Assembly: GCA_963920575.1 (NCBI GenBank)
Contig: OY986964.1
Span: forward strand, 10,786,663-10,850,662
DNA length: 64,000 bases
Reading direction: 5' to 3'
From: Narthecium ossifragum
Taxonomy: Eukaryota > Streptophyta > Magnoliopsida > Dioscoreales > Nartheciaceae
The position numbers were made by a program, and so were the translations under genes. The first letter of the stretch is position 1, and the number at the start of each line of letters is the position of its first letter. The notes under the pieces were generated by a model. It did not search any database. It was not told the origin of the DNA and saw only the letters and a list, made by a program, of their open reading frames with translations. Below are positions 1 to 11,539 of the stretch, one piece after another.

Positions 1-861
1 GCTACGACGTTTGCCTTACCAGGGTGGTAATGCAACTCGAAGTCGTAGTCCTCTAGAAGCTCCATCCACCGCCGCTGCCTAAGGTTGAGGTCACGCTGGG
101 TAAACACGTGCCTCAAACTCTTATGATCAGAGTACACCGAGAACCGCTCACCGTAGAGGTAGTGCCGCCACGTCTTCAGAGCGAAGACAACCACTACAAG
201 CTCAAGATCGTGGACTGGATAGTTCCTCTCATGGGTCTTCAGCTGCCTGGAACCGTAGGCCACCACGTGGCCCTCCTGCATAAGCACACAGCCTAGACCC
301 TCACCACTGGCGTCGCAGTAGACACTGTAGCCGACCCCTCACTCTGGAACTATAAGGATCGGTGCACTCGTCAACCTGGTCCTCAACTAGATGAAAGCCT
401 GCTCACAAGCCTCATCCCAAACAAATGGGACCACCTTCTGTGTCAACCTGGTCAGCGGCCCTGCAACCCTTAAGAAGTCCCGCACGAACCTCCGGTAGTA
501 ACCCGCCAAGCCGAGGAAGCTGCGGACCTCGAACACTGTCGCCGGTCTCTGCCACTGTAGCACTGCCTCGATCTTGGCTGGGTCAACTAAAATACCTGCC
601 GCTGACACCACGTGCCCCAGAAACTGCACCTCTGGAAGCCAGAACTCACATTTGGAGGCTTTGGCATATAGCCTATGCCCTCTCAACAACTGCAACACTG
701 TCCTCAGATGCTGCCCGTGCTCCTCCTCGGTACGTGAGTAGACTAGGATGTCGTCGACAAAAACCACCATGAACTGATCTAAGTACGGTCGGAAGACCCT
801 CTGCATCAGATCCATGAACGCCGCTGGTGCGTTCGTCAAGCCGAACGGCATCACCGTGAAC
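1..861 (-). pseudogene. pol fragment: 3' part of reverse transcriptase and RNase H (Ty3/gypsy)
   Basis: This is the continuation of the pol gene at 2273-4583 after a solo-LTR insertion. Minus-strand translation begins [14 protein letters not shown] at about 857 and contains the catalytic [10 protein letters not shown] box near 740, LGHVVS, and [12 protein letters not shown]. RNase H follows, with [15 protein letters not shown] near 300 and the YSDHKSL box near 140. The expected integrase lies off the window. In-frame stops occur at 387-389 and near 345, so it is not translatable. It would have copied element RNA into DNA in virus-like particles. Confidence 0.9.
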
Positions 862-2272
862 TGATCGCTCGCAAACGTTGTCGATAAAATGTTGCTAACC
901 TCAATCAAATCTTAAATTTATATCCTTGTTCAATCACTAATACTACTAAGTAGACTAGTGGTGAAATCCGGAGTCGAACCATAGGGAATTACTAGGAAAA
1001 CCAAAATCGATTCTCAAAACTTTTGATCCAAACCAAACACTTCAATGATAGATTGATCTAACTGAAATTATCTAAGAAAGCAAAAGAAAATATTAAGGTT
1101 TTAATCAGATGGAAAAAGATGTCTTAGGAAATACACAATCCACCCTAGTTTCACCCTTAATCTTCCATAGTTATCATCTTGATCACTTCTCTAAGTATTA
1201 TGGATCGTATGGCTACAAGCTCACACGAATCCCTAAAAGAAGGTTTTATGTTTCCTACGGCATAACCTATCTTTGTTTGGCATAAATCATCTTCGGTCCT
1301 ACTATTATCTTAAGTTATTCTACTCCTAATGAACTTAGCATGACTTATCTTCACGTAGCATAGATTATCTCAAAGGTAAATCACAAACCACATGCAAACT
1401 ATCACATGAATCTCTACACTCAAGTACAACCATCATGTAGGACTAATAATACGTCAACGGAACTTTGTTCCTTCAACTCTATAATCATTAAAATCATAGT
1501 CATGAGATTATACGTAGAGAAGTTCACAAAAATCCAACTAAGAAAGATCAAAAGTTACACTAGGGTTTCATGGTATTCCTAAGAACAAGAAAACTAGCCA
1601 CTCATCTCTTGGAAATCAGCCATAGGTGTAGAAGATGAAGCCGTCGATCCCCGCGGAAAGATCACCGTCTTTAAAACCCTAGCCTTCTCCTCCAAAAGTG
1701 GTCCAAAAGATGATTATTTTCAACTGGAATAACCCCCTTATGTATTAGAAACCCTCAACCCAGTAATTAGGAGTTATATTTGGACTTAAACTCTAATTTC
1801 CCTAAATTCCGGGTTGCTGACGTCATCCAAGCGATCGATCGGACTCAAACCGATCGATCGGACTTCCCAGTTTGACTAGGTTAATAACTGCCACGTCATC
1901 AGCTTCCTTATTCTTCAGCATCGACGGTGCAGCTTTCCAGCTTATATATCTTCATGTATTCTTCAATTCTGCTATCACACCATCAGGAATCTCACAAAGT
2001 GTCCAACATGAACATTGTAGATCTTGAAGTCTTCTATCATGTACTAAATTTTCAGAATATTTGGACTGATACAGAATATCTGGCGAATAGTTTCCTGACA
2101 GGCGACGAAGCAGTCTTTATCAAATAAATTCATCTTCTTAGCCGAAACTCTTGTATTTCTTCTCAAAACCTATTTAAACCAGAAATCAAGCAATATGACA
2201 TCAAAGACAACCACTCTAGGCCTAACAAAGGTAATTTAAGGGGTTTAATTATGAATAATTAGTGACTTATCA
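862..2272 (-). mobile_element. solo LTR, Athila-like, 1411 bp, TSD tgaac
   Basis: Bounded by the 5-bp direct repeat tgaac (857-861 and 2273-2277) and by TGAT...ATCA ends. It interrupts the reverse-transcriptase codons between RYGLYEF and TVMPFGL, which rejoin exactly when the insert and one TSD are removed. It has no coding sequence. The plus-strand start holds a 'gagtcgaaccatagggaa' box near 971, resembling the 3' end of the other Athila-type LTRs here, so I infer minus orientation. Two CGATCGATCG palindromes sit at 1831-1863. Confidence 0.9.
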
Positions 2273-4583
2273 TGAACTCGTACAACCCGTACCTCGTACG
2301 GAAAGTTGTCTTCGGGATGTCGCAATCCCAAATCCTCAACTGGTGATAGCCGGTACGGAGATCGATCTTCGAAAAGACCGAAGAGCCTCGGAGCTGGTCG
2401 AACAAGTCATCGATACTCGGCATAGGATACTTGTTCTTCACCGTCACCCTGTTCAACTTCCTGTAATCAATGCAAAGACGAAGCATACCGTCCTTCTTCT
2501 TTGCGAACAACACAGGAGCTGCCCAAGGTGACGTGCTGGGACGGATGAAACCTCTGCCGATCAACCCGTCCAGCTGGACCCTCAGCTCCCTCTGCTCTGC
2601 TGGTGCCATCCTGAAAGCTGGCAGAGAGATCGGCCCGGTGCCTGGTACAAGATCTATCTGGAAGTCTACTGCTCTGGAAGGAGGAAGGCCCGGTAGCTCG
2701 TCTGGAAAGACGTCAGTAAGCTCACAAACTACTGCAGGCAAACTACCCTCTCGACTGCCCTCTGCAGCGAACAAGGAAAGGCGCGCCAGTAAAGCTGACA
2801 ACTGGCCCTCGCGCCTGGGAAGACAAGCACACAAGAGGGAATCGGCCGACTGGCGATCCCCCAACAGAACGAAACGAGCGCCGTCAGGTGTCCAAGCAGT
2901 CACCCTACGACGGCCACTGTCGATGACGGCTCGGTATGAAGTCAGCCAATCCATACCGAGAATCACGTCGAACTCGACCATGTCTAACACCCGAAGGTCT
3001 AGAAAGACATGGAGGCCCCCAACCTCCAACTCGCAAGAACGGCAGATCAGCTCAACACGAGCCCCTCCGCCGACGGGTGTGTCTAAGTGCAGTGTGACTC
3101 TAAGTGGCTCAGTCTCTAACCCTAGCGATGCCACACAGTCGCTAGCTACAAAGGAATGAGACGCCCCAGAATCTATCAGAACATCTACAAATGAACTGAA
3201 AAGCTGGAAGGTACCTCTGAGAACAGGAGGGTCAACTGGAGCTGGTGGAAGTGCTAGAGTCTGCTGGGGTGGCGGGTACCGGTAGGGCTGAAAAGGTGAC
3301 TGAACAAAGTCTGGGTACTCGCGGTCTGGAAGTGCGTACACTTCCCCTCTGGGTCCACCTCGACCTCCGCCGCAACCTCTGCCTCTCCCGGCTCCTGGTG
3401 TCCGCCAACCTCCGCCTGCTCCGCCACGAGCGAACTGTGCCCTCAACGTCGGACAGTCTCGGCGAAAGTGCCCCGTCTGCCGGCACTCGAAGCACACAGG
3501 AGGACCGAGCGCTAGCTGCTGGCTCTGGCCTCCTCCGAACGTCTGCTCCTGAGGCCCAGCCGGAAGAAGTGGTTGGCCTCCCTGCTTGGGCTGCTGCTGG
3601 TACTGGGGTGGGTAACGCTGGTATGGCTGCTGGCGTCGTGGGTACCTTTGCCGTGGCCTCCACGAACCTCCTCTGCCCTGAGCTGCTCTTTGTGGCTGCC
3701 CACCGCCACTGGTGCTGGCAGACGACGCAGGCTGGACTGCCCTGGGCCCCGGCTCCTGCAACTGGGCCTCAACTGCCAAGGCACAGTCCAGCACCTCTGC
3801 GTACGTGCTAGCGCGCTGAGCCACGATCAGCCGCCTAAGCTCGGGTCTAAGCCCCCGCTGGAACTGCTCAGCTCTGGCAAGAGGGTCCGCTGACACCGCA
3901 CCGGCGAATCTGGCAAGTCTGGTGAACCTAGTAGCGTACTGAACTACCGACTGAGTACCCTGAGAAAGGGTCTGGTACTCACGGACAAGGGCCTAGCGCG
4001 CACGGCGGGGAAAGTACGCGCCAAGAAACGACGAACGAAACACGGCCCACGATGGGTCACTCCCGTCCCTGGCGGCCTGGAAAGAGCGCCACCAGTCCAA
4101 AGCGTCCCCGTCGAGCTGGAACGCGGCAAGTCTGACCCGAACCCGGTCATCCTGGACGAACAGAGTGTCAAGGACGTGACTGACTCCCTCCAGCCAGTCG
4201 TCCGCCACCGCTGGGTCGCCTCCAGTACCGCTGAACTTAGGGGGGTTCAGCCTCTGGAAGTCGACCACCGCTGTCGCAATAGCACGCTGGTCGAGTGGAG
4301 GAGAGACCTCCTCGGCGATGAATGAAGCATCCTCCTTCACCACGACCTCAATCCTCGGTTCTGGCTCTCGTGCAGGTATACGGGGAACGGCTGTGTTGGC
4401 CCCTAAGGCCCGTCGGGCAGCGCGCTGATCGCGCGCGGTACCTTGACCCAACACTGGACAGCTAGCCCGGCTCCCTGGCATCTGCACGTTCATCAGAGAC
4501 GACAAGTGTCCACCCGTAAGAAAACAAAACACAACAGCAATCAATAAACTAAAAGCATAACACACATGAGCACAGTCAAGCAC
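2273..4583 (-). pseudogene. gag-protease-RT polyprotein of the Tekay-like element
   Basis: Minus-strand reading from about 4583. The gag core (residues such as FSGTGGDPAVADDWL and ALDWWRSF near 4100-4250) is followed by a proline/glutamine-rich stretch, a CCHC zinc knuckle [14 protein letters not shown] (about 3470), an aspartic protease site [11 protein letters not shown] (about 3170), and the start of reverse transcriptase with CIDYRKLN and [13 protein letters not shown] just before the solo-LTR insertion at 2272. A stop codon at 3993-3995 splits gag but the frame is otherwise kept. The N-terminal start is uncertain because the first Met (4583) is followed by a hydrophobic stretch unlike gag; a downstream Met near 4490 is plausible. 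Gag would form particles, protease would mature them. Confidence 0.88.
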
Positions 4584-4666
4584 ACAGGGATGCTCTACTC
4601 CTAGAACTATCCCAAACCGCGCTCAAATCTCAACCGCAACCCTAATCCTATCTCTGGGACCTACAG

Positions 4667-4681
4667 CCTGCTCTGATACCA
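4667..4681 (-). promoter_or_regulatory. primer-binding site (tRNA-iMet type) of Tekay-like element
   Basis: On the minus strand this reads TGGTATCAGAGCAGG, the standard plant PBS complementary to the 3' end of initiator methionine tRNA. It lies three bases inside the LTR end (GTGTGACA at 4685) and fixes both the element's orientation and the inner edge of its 5' LTR. Confidence 0.93.
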
Positions 4682-5157
4682 AGTTGTCACACTCGTACCC
4701 AGAAAATCCATCCAGGACGGGGCGTGAGGGTTCCTATCACTATTCATCTTCAATCGGCGCAGTACAAGGCGGAAAAGATGGATAATTTAAACAAATGTAT
4801 TCCAGAGGCGAAAAGATATTCAATTTATATAACATCAAGTTGTACAGTTACAAATTCCATTCTAATACTCCCAAGGTAAAGCTATAATACATGATCCCAA
4901 AATCCTCAAAAGTTTACAAGTTGTCACACTCGTACCCAGAAAATCCATCCAGGACGGGGCGTGAGGGTTCCTATCACTATTCATCTTCAATCGGCGCAGT
5001 ACAAGGCGGAAAAGATGGATAATTTAAACAAATGTATTCCAGAGGCGAAAAGATATTCAATTTATATAACATCAAGTTGTACAGTTACAAATTCCATTCT
5101 AATACTCCCAAGGTAAAGCTATAATACATGATCCCAAAATCCTCAAAAGTTTACAAG
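4680..5157. repeat. exact 237-bp tandem duplication at the LTR/PBS boundary
   Basis: Positions 4680-4920 are repeated identically at 4917-5157 (period 237). Both copies start with the LTR terminus TGTCACACTCG (4685 and 4922). The four bases CAAG are shared at all three breakpoints (4680-4683, 4917-4920, 5154-5157). No difference between copies was found by eye, so the event is recent or is an assembly error. Confidence 0.95.
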
Positions 5158-6838
5158 ATATACATATATCAAAAAGGTACAACAGATAATCCTCCAGCAA
5201 CCTCAAGCGCCTCTGGATGTACTCGCGCCGCCAAAGGCTGATCATGCCGACTCCACTGAAGAAGAACTGCCGCTTGCACCTGCAAACGCAGCCCGGGTAG
5301 GAGTGAGCGATAAGCTCAGAAGGGTTCTACTCTACGGCACACAGAAGGGAGGAAAACAACAACAGTGTTGTCCCCCAGCTCAAGTCTAACGGATGCCACG
5401 GGGTCCCACAACCCCTGTCGACTCCCCAAGGGATCCTACTCTTCTCAACCGACCACGCTGGGAACATCAACCAACACGCTGGGAGGAAAAGGACCAAAAC
5501 CAGTAGGATCACCATTACTCAGCAGGAAACCACTGCCTGGGGACCATGTCAGGGACATCGACACCCATCCTTAGCACTTGGCCTTGGGAGACAACACGAC
5601 CTCTAAAGCTCGAACACAGATCAGAGTCAACAATCGCCAATCCTCAACACAAGAGATTCAAATGATACAAGATCACACCCTATTCCTGGCTACCCAGCCA
5701 CGACCCTAAGGCTAGATCCGAGCTATCCGAGAGCCTCGGATCGGCGACCCAAACCATCGCCCGCCTAACCTCAAATGCCTCTAATGCACACAATGCATGG
5801 GCCTAGGCAAACATCTACCCTAGATGTCTCAACATGTCACATCATCAGTTATAAGTTCAATAGATATACAATAGCCCTCGGCACTCGCCGGCAAGAGGCT
5901 AAGGTTCCACAATACCTCATTAGCTAGCACTCACAGCTAGCTAATGGCTAAGCACACCATTAAGCAATTAACTACATCCAAACATGTATTTAAAGCAAGC
6001 CACATCATCAATTTATTCAAAGGAAGACAATATGCGATTCAATCCTTAATCTCAATGGAAATCCCTTGAAAACTTCATGAAAACCTCATACCAACCTCCC
6101 AACATGGTTAACTATCAAACCCAAGTGAAAGCCATCCAAGAAAAACCAAAAAACACAGTTCAAGGGCCCACGGTCGATGCGACGGTCGACCGTGAGACCA
6201 CGGTCGATGTCACGGTCGATGCGACGGTCGACTGTGACACCAACGCGAAGAAAACCAAAGGGACGACGGTCGATCCACCCATCGACCCTGAGAAGCCCAA
6301 AACCAAACAGTGCCGAAAATCCATTTCTTTGGATTTCAAGGATCAAATCGAGTTGGAATAAGATGAAATTTCGGAAGCAAGTGTATTTAACAATGGGGAA
6401 GCTACTGGAATGAAGTAATCCAGCTTTTGACGGTTAAATCTCTTATCTAGGTCCAAATAGACAAAAACCGACAAAACGGCGATAATACGGAAACCAATCG
6501 TTAGAATACGGAAAAAGTGAGATAGGAATACTTCAAATCCTCCACACTATATGCACAAAGAGCTACATAGCATTCTAACATGTATTCCTACAGCGAAAGT
6601 ACATAAAACCTATCCTAGGAGAACCCGATCCTAAGATCGAGGTAGAAACACCTACTTGAGCAAGTAGGATAGCTCCTCCACGCGTCCCGCTGGTCAAGCC
6701 GCCAAGATCCGCGCTCCGAAGCCCAAGTCTCCAAACCCTAGCTCAGCCGAAGGAGAGAGAGAGGAGAGAAAAAGACAGGAGAAGAGAAAGAAAGAGAGAG
6801 AAAGGGACAGGGCTTATATAGAAAATCCAGATCTATCT
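4685..6838 (-). repeat. 5' LTR of Tekay-like element (LTR-A)
   Basis: Plus-strand start TGTCACACTCG abuts the PBS. Blocks such as 'cagcaacctcaagc' and 'gtaggagtgagcgat' are shared with the LTRs at 19029-21392 and 37213-40080. A TATA-like TATATAAG lies on the minus strand at 6813-6820. The first 250-300 bp of U3 present in the sister LTRs is missing, because integrase codons of the host element resume at about 6843-6850; the outer boundary is therefore approximate. A GGTCGA palindrome array lies at 6172-6290. Confidence 0.8.
6172..6290. repeat. palindromic ACGGTCGACCGT-type array in LTR-A
   Basis: Six or so copies of acggtcgatg / acggtcgaccgtgag follow each other with spacings of 12 to 50 bp, several forming the self-complementary core GGTCGACC. 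It is the counterpart of arrays at 20337-20570 and 38875-39240. Confidence 0.85.
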
Positions 6839-6842
6839 CAGC

Positions 6843-8508
6843 CGAAGGACCTCGGTTTGCTCGTCCTTCTGAAGGTGATAGGCGAAGGAGAAATTAAACC
6901 AAACACCTTGAAGGAGGAATAGTTATGTCTAGAAAGAACTGGAGAATGACGCATCTCGATTATATACAATCGAAGTGGGGGCACCATGGAGCTTAAACAC
7001 ATGATGAAAGAAGAGAGATGTTATAGAGGCAGCTGAATATGCGTGGCGGAAAGAGATAAAGTGGCCATACTTTGAGAGACGATCAAGAACGACCAAAATT
7101 CCAATTTTTCCAAGAGAGAGAGGTAACCAATCTATAAAATCCATTGAAATGTCGGCCCAGATTGTAGTAGGAATCGGCAATGGCTGCAAGATGCCAGCCG
7201 GTCTAGCGTGCTCTGCTTTGTGCCATTGGCAAACATCACAAGAGTGAATAACCTCTTTGATGTCGTGTGAAGAGCCTTTCCAATAAAAGACTAGGCGGAG
7301 GCGATGGCAAAGCTTGACGTAGCCTTCATGGGTTACTGCATGGAATTCAATTAGGATTTGTGGTATCAAGGCGAGCCGCATTTAAGGTAGAGATGGTCGC
7401 GGAAGAATAAGAGACCAACACGGCTGGACCAAGGATCACCGAGGGCGCCGGATTGCATGCACATGAGAAGCTGCTGAAGCGCTGGATCTGTACAGACCTC
7501 GTCACGAATCTCTTCAAGCCAGGAGCGTACCAGCGGAGAGAGAGCAACGACATGAGCATTCGGTGGGCAATGTGAGAGAGCATCAGCAACTGAAGTATCA
7601 CTTCCTTTCTGGTATTCGATGGTAAAATCATAGCCGAGGAGCTTGACAAGTCAGCGATGTTGTGCTTTAGTAGCGACGGTTTGGGACCAGAGGTGGCGCA
7701 AGCTGTGATGATCGGTCTAGACGACGAATTTGCTGCCCAGCAGGTATGGCCTCCATTTCCGGACTGCTAGTGCCAGTGCCATCATCTCTTTCTCATAGGT
7801 GGATAGATGCAGGTTTTTCCCATGCAAACATTGGTTGAAGAAAGCTATCGACCGCCTACGTTGCATGAGAACAACACATAAGCTCGTGCCGGAAGCGTCA
7901 CATTCCACCGTGGTAAAAATTAGGGAGAGTCAGAACGGGTCCCGAGGACATCGCAGTCTTTAGGACAGCGAAGGCGCGGTCGGCCTCCGAGGTCCATGCA
8001 AACACATCTTTCTTGAGCAGTTGGGTGAGGGGACGGGCAATGCTCCCATAAGATTGAATAAACTTGCGGTAATAACCTGTTAAGTTCATAAATCAACGGA
8101 CAGCCTTCAGCGACTATGGTCGTGGCCAAGAGAGCATGGTGGTGACCTTCTCCTGGTCCATGGCGACACCTAATGGAGAGACGATGTGGCTAAGATAATG
8201 CACCTGGGGCTGTCCAAATTGACACTTCTCATGCCTCAAGTAAAGCTTGTTAGACCGTAAGATAGAAAAAACCTCAGAAAGATGTAAGACATGGTCAACT
8301 GGTGTGGTGATGTAGATGAGGATATCATCAAAAAACACCAAAACATACCGACGAAGAAACGGCACGAAGAGCGAATTCATCAGAGATTGGAATGTGGAGG
8401 GATCATTCGTCAACCCAAAGGGCATGACGAGAAACTCGTAATGTCCATGGTGGGTTCGGAACGCCATCTTCTCGATGTAATCGGGGTGCATCCGGATCTA
8501 GTGGTACC
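6843..8508 (-). pseudogene. 3' pol fragment of host element 2: RT end, RNase H, integrase (chromovirus-type Ty3/gypsy)
   Basis: Minus-strand frames give [21 protein letters not shown] (8400-8450) and VLVFFDDILIY (8330), the RNase H start [15 protein letters not shown] (7890-7908), then an integrase with H/C zinc residues (CDVCQWHKAEHARPAG) and MDFIDWLP...SKYGHFI (7100-7200). It ends at AYHLQKDEQTEV (~6850), where LTR-A was inserted. Stops and frameshifts are frequent. The missing upstream RT codons are at 18925-19028 and 21398 onward; an Athila element (8509-18919) sits between. Confidence 0.88.
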
Positions 8509-10311
8509 TGATGTCGCTCAAATGTGTCACGCACAGCGGTCGCGGTGCAGTACAGCATAAGAGAGGTCGAATCCCACAGAGAGACAAGCAGGAAAGATCC
8601 AGAACGCAAATAACAATGAATTGAAGACAATCAAGAGCGTAAAAAGTTAAGAAAATAGATCGAAGATGTAATACTAAGATAAAGTTAACGAAAGAAATCA
8701 AGATTTGAATGAGGCTAGGCTTCAGGAATCACGTCACTCGGATTTAAGTTCTTCTCTTCTCAATGGTTCATATAATACTCAGTTAAGGGATTCACATCCC
8801 AATCGCCCTAACCGGAAGATATAGAATTATGAATTTGATAAAATATAAATGTCTCTTCCTATGATTGGTTCTTCCTTTTTATAGTTCTAACTTCATCCAA
8901 CCAAACTTAAGAATACACGATACCGGCTGTCACTACAGGCAACGCGCAGCAAAAGTTCATCGGGACAAAGCCCTAACTCTAACCGGATCTCTAAGAATAC
9001 ACAATACCAACTCTCACAATCGGCAATGCATAGCAAAGATCTCACGGGATAGAGCCCCAGCCTTGTCTTACCAGATCCCTAAGAATACACAATACCAGCT
9101 GTCACTACGGGCAATGCATAGCAAAGGTCTCATGAGACTCGGTAGGAGAATCAAAAGAGATAACTATGGGATCACAATATCATAAAAGAAGCATGACTGG
9201 ATTTATAATAATGTTTAACCACAAAGCAATCTGTGAAGATCCAATACATAAGAAGAGTTTAACAATAAAGATTAAAAACTATGAACCATTGTTGGAGAAG
9301 AAGCCCTAGTCCTCGCTAGATCATCCGTCCGCCATGCCCGTGAATTACTCGGCCATGGATGGAGATGTCTTCATCTTCTTCCTCTTGAAAAAGTCCTGAA
9401 AAGAGCCTCCAAAAACGTCCAAGAAGTCCCCCTCAAACCCTAGAAAGAGTCCTATTTATAGCCCCAAAGTCTCTCCATCAACGGATTTGATCTAAACCAT
9501 TGATTTAATTCACAGGGAACGTCCGATCGATCCTCCTCGGGATGTTGGATCGATCGGTCTCATTAAAATCTTCAACTTCTATTTACGCCCGAGTCCGATC
9601 GATCGGACTAAGGGAGTCGGATCGATCGATTTCGTAAAAATCCTCTGTCTCTGGCTATTCCCGAGTCCGATCGATGGATGGATCGATCGAACTGTGTTCC
9701 TCTAAAAAGCATACGTTCTGTCAACCTTTAATTCCCAAGTCCGATCGATCGGATTATGAGTGTTGGATCGATCGGTTGAGTAAAAATCCGCTGTTTTTGG
9801 CTTTTCCCGAGTCCGATCGATCGGACCATTGGTGTCGGATCGATCGGACCCCATAGGAGGGATGGAGGGATCGATCGGATCCCTTATGGCTGAAAAACAT
9901 AGGTTCTGTCACGTTTCTGCGTGGTCCGATCGATCGGCGGATCGATCGGACTTCCAGCTTATTTTCCGTTCTGCCATTCAGACTGTGCCATCGGTACCGA
10001 AATTGCCGTAACTTCCTCTAGGAAACTCGGAATCACGAACCGTAAAATTCTCCAGAATCTAGACTTCAAGAGCTTTCCAACCATATATAGCACATCATCT
10101 GGTTCTTCATGAAAAGATACAGATTAATTTTTGAAGTTGATCCATATACTCTTTTCAGCTTCTTTTAACCCCAATTTCCTGCATTTTCCAAACAACCATG
10201 TGAAGCAACATATAGATGTAAAAATAGTATTAAAGATGTTGATTAAGGATAATAATTTAGCAATTGAGATGGTTATAAGACTGTTCAGAGTGCACTTTCA
10301 TGCACTCATCA
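8509..10311 (-). repeat. 3' LTR of the Athila element
   Basis: Ends are TGATG...CATCA. In transcription order (minus) it has a conserved block of about 180 bp (10134-9960), a palindrome array (9960-9521), a TATA box CTATAAATAG at 9451-9461, and near its 3' end a 'gaggtcgaatcccacaga' box at 8571. A small array of 'aagaatacacaatacc' repeats lies at 8910-9130. Confidence 0.95.
9521..9960. repeat. palindromic CCGATCGATCGG array in Athila 3' LTR, ~73-bp units
   Basis: About a dozen GATCGATC palindromes occur in 440 bp. They are ordered in units beginning 'cccgagtccgatcg' or close variants at 9588, 9660, 9734 and 9806 (72-74 bp apart). Each unit holds one CCGATCGATCGG-type motif, a second GGATCGATCGG about 20 bp on, and a spacer with 'taaaaatcc'. 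It lies in U3, ending about 60 bp upstream of the TATA box. Confidence 0.92.
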
Positions 10312-10320
10312 CACCCCCCA
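10312..10320 (-). promoter_or_regulatory. polypurine tract of Athila element
   Basis: Plus-strand 'cacccccca' directly abuts the inner end of the 3' LTR; on the minus strand this is a GGGGGGTG purine run, the expected primer for plus-strand DNA synthesis. Confidence 0.8.
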
Positions 10321-11539
10321 ACCAACTTATTGTTAGTCTCTAGCAATTCAAAGCGCATAGAATATAATTAAGCACACTAACGGTTCAAGGATGTAGGCAT
10401 GCATGATAAAAATTCTACCTTATCAAGTCGATAGTGTTTTATGCAGTACATAGCATGGAAACTTCTTATACTCATACACATACTACCAACACATGAAATC
10501 AACTTCTACACATCAAAACATGCTAATCACCATCCAGAAGAACACATGTGACGTGACAAATAAATGTTACGTACAGAAGCAACTTCTACTCACCATTAGT
10601 CCAAACACACTACCATCTTCATGACAAATCATCCAACCCTCGCACTTTAAGTACAATATGCTCTTTTGGTTTTTCTTTTTTTTCTTCAACTATCAGACAT
10701 TTTGCCTTTTTACGCGAGCACTCTCCGCTTCTTGAGGCGCAGAGACCCGATTACTTAGCAAAACACTTAATAGTTTTTTTTTATCGCTATAAGTGGTTCT
10801 ACCTTTTTACGCGAGCTCCCCGCTTCCTGAGGCAAGAACACCCGGTTACTCAGTAGATCACTTAATAGTTGTTTAGGCACAACTTTATCAAGCTCCAGAA
10901 CTTTTTCTTTTCTTTTTTTTTTCTCTGCATGCAATACTCAACACTAGCTAATGTTGAAATCATGGTCTCGATTGACAATAGCATGCTCATTCCTCTGGTG
11001 AGTATAATTACCACTGCACATAAAGTGTTCGTGTGTGGATCACATGATGTTATACTTTCAGGTTATCACGCATGCAATCAATGTATTGGTCAATCCATAT
11101 GAAAGCAACATGCATAATAAGCATAAAAAATTTCAGCTCATGTACAATTTCTAGTAACATAATCAATTCAACACTATTAAACTCAAAAGGTAGCATGCAT
11201 GCCTACACCCCCAACCTGAAATTCACATTGTCCTCAATGTGTGCTAATCATGTAAATAAGCAGAAGGGTAGTGGCTGAAATTTCATATATGACAGAAATA
11301 AAAATAGGAAATCGAAATAAGAGCGAGGCCACCTGACAGAATATCGATTATCTCCTCAAGGCTCCTCATGGTGACCGAATTTCTCATCTCCAGAATAGTG
11401 GTCGAATTCCTCAAGCAAGGCAAACGGTGGTCCAACATCCTAAGAAATAAGAGAGCAAACAAAAACAAATGAAAACAAAAGCAAACAAACTAAAACAAAC
11501 TAACCTAATCAAAAAGGGAAATGATAGATAGGAGAAAGA
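10321..11539 (-). other. Athila 3' non-coding region (between integrase and 3' LTR)
   Basis: No open frame of note on either strand. It contains a doublet of about 60 bp: 'tttttacgcgagc...ccgcttc.tgaggc' at 10709-10775 and again at 10804-10865. A box 'attcacattgtcctcaatg' at 11220-11238 recurs in related form at 29270 and 32330 and looks like a signature of this part of Athila elements. Confidence 0.7.

Larger units (their letters stand above)
1..6838 (-). mobile_element. Tekay-like Ty3/gypsy LTR retrotransposon, 5' LTR and most of gag-pol (left part outside window)
   Basis: Read on the minus strand, the element runs from a 5' LTR (6838 down to 4685), through a primer-binding site at 4667-4681, into gag, protease, reverse transcriptase and RNase H, and leaves the window at position 1. 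The pol type (CIDYRKLN...KNKYP) and the initiator-Met-tRNA-type PBS fit the Tekay/Del chromovirus group; this lineage call is inference from motifs. It is inserted in the integrase of an older chromovirus whose coding sequence resumes at about 6843. It carries a 1411-bp solo LTR at 862-2272 inside the reverse transcriptase. Several in-frame stops make it non-autonomous. Confidence 0.85.

Noticed and set aside
2470..3893. Several long plus-strand open frames (for example 2470-3159 and 3245-3811)
   Set aside because: They are antisense shadows of the gag-protease-RT frame, which has clear zinc-knuckle and protease motifs on the minus strand.
9521..9960. Regular short repeats considered as a CRISPR array
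   Set aside because: Plant nuclear context, repeat cores are 8-12-bp palindromes, spacers are themselves repeated, and no cas genes exist. They are LTR-internal repeats.
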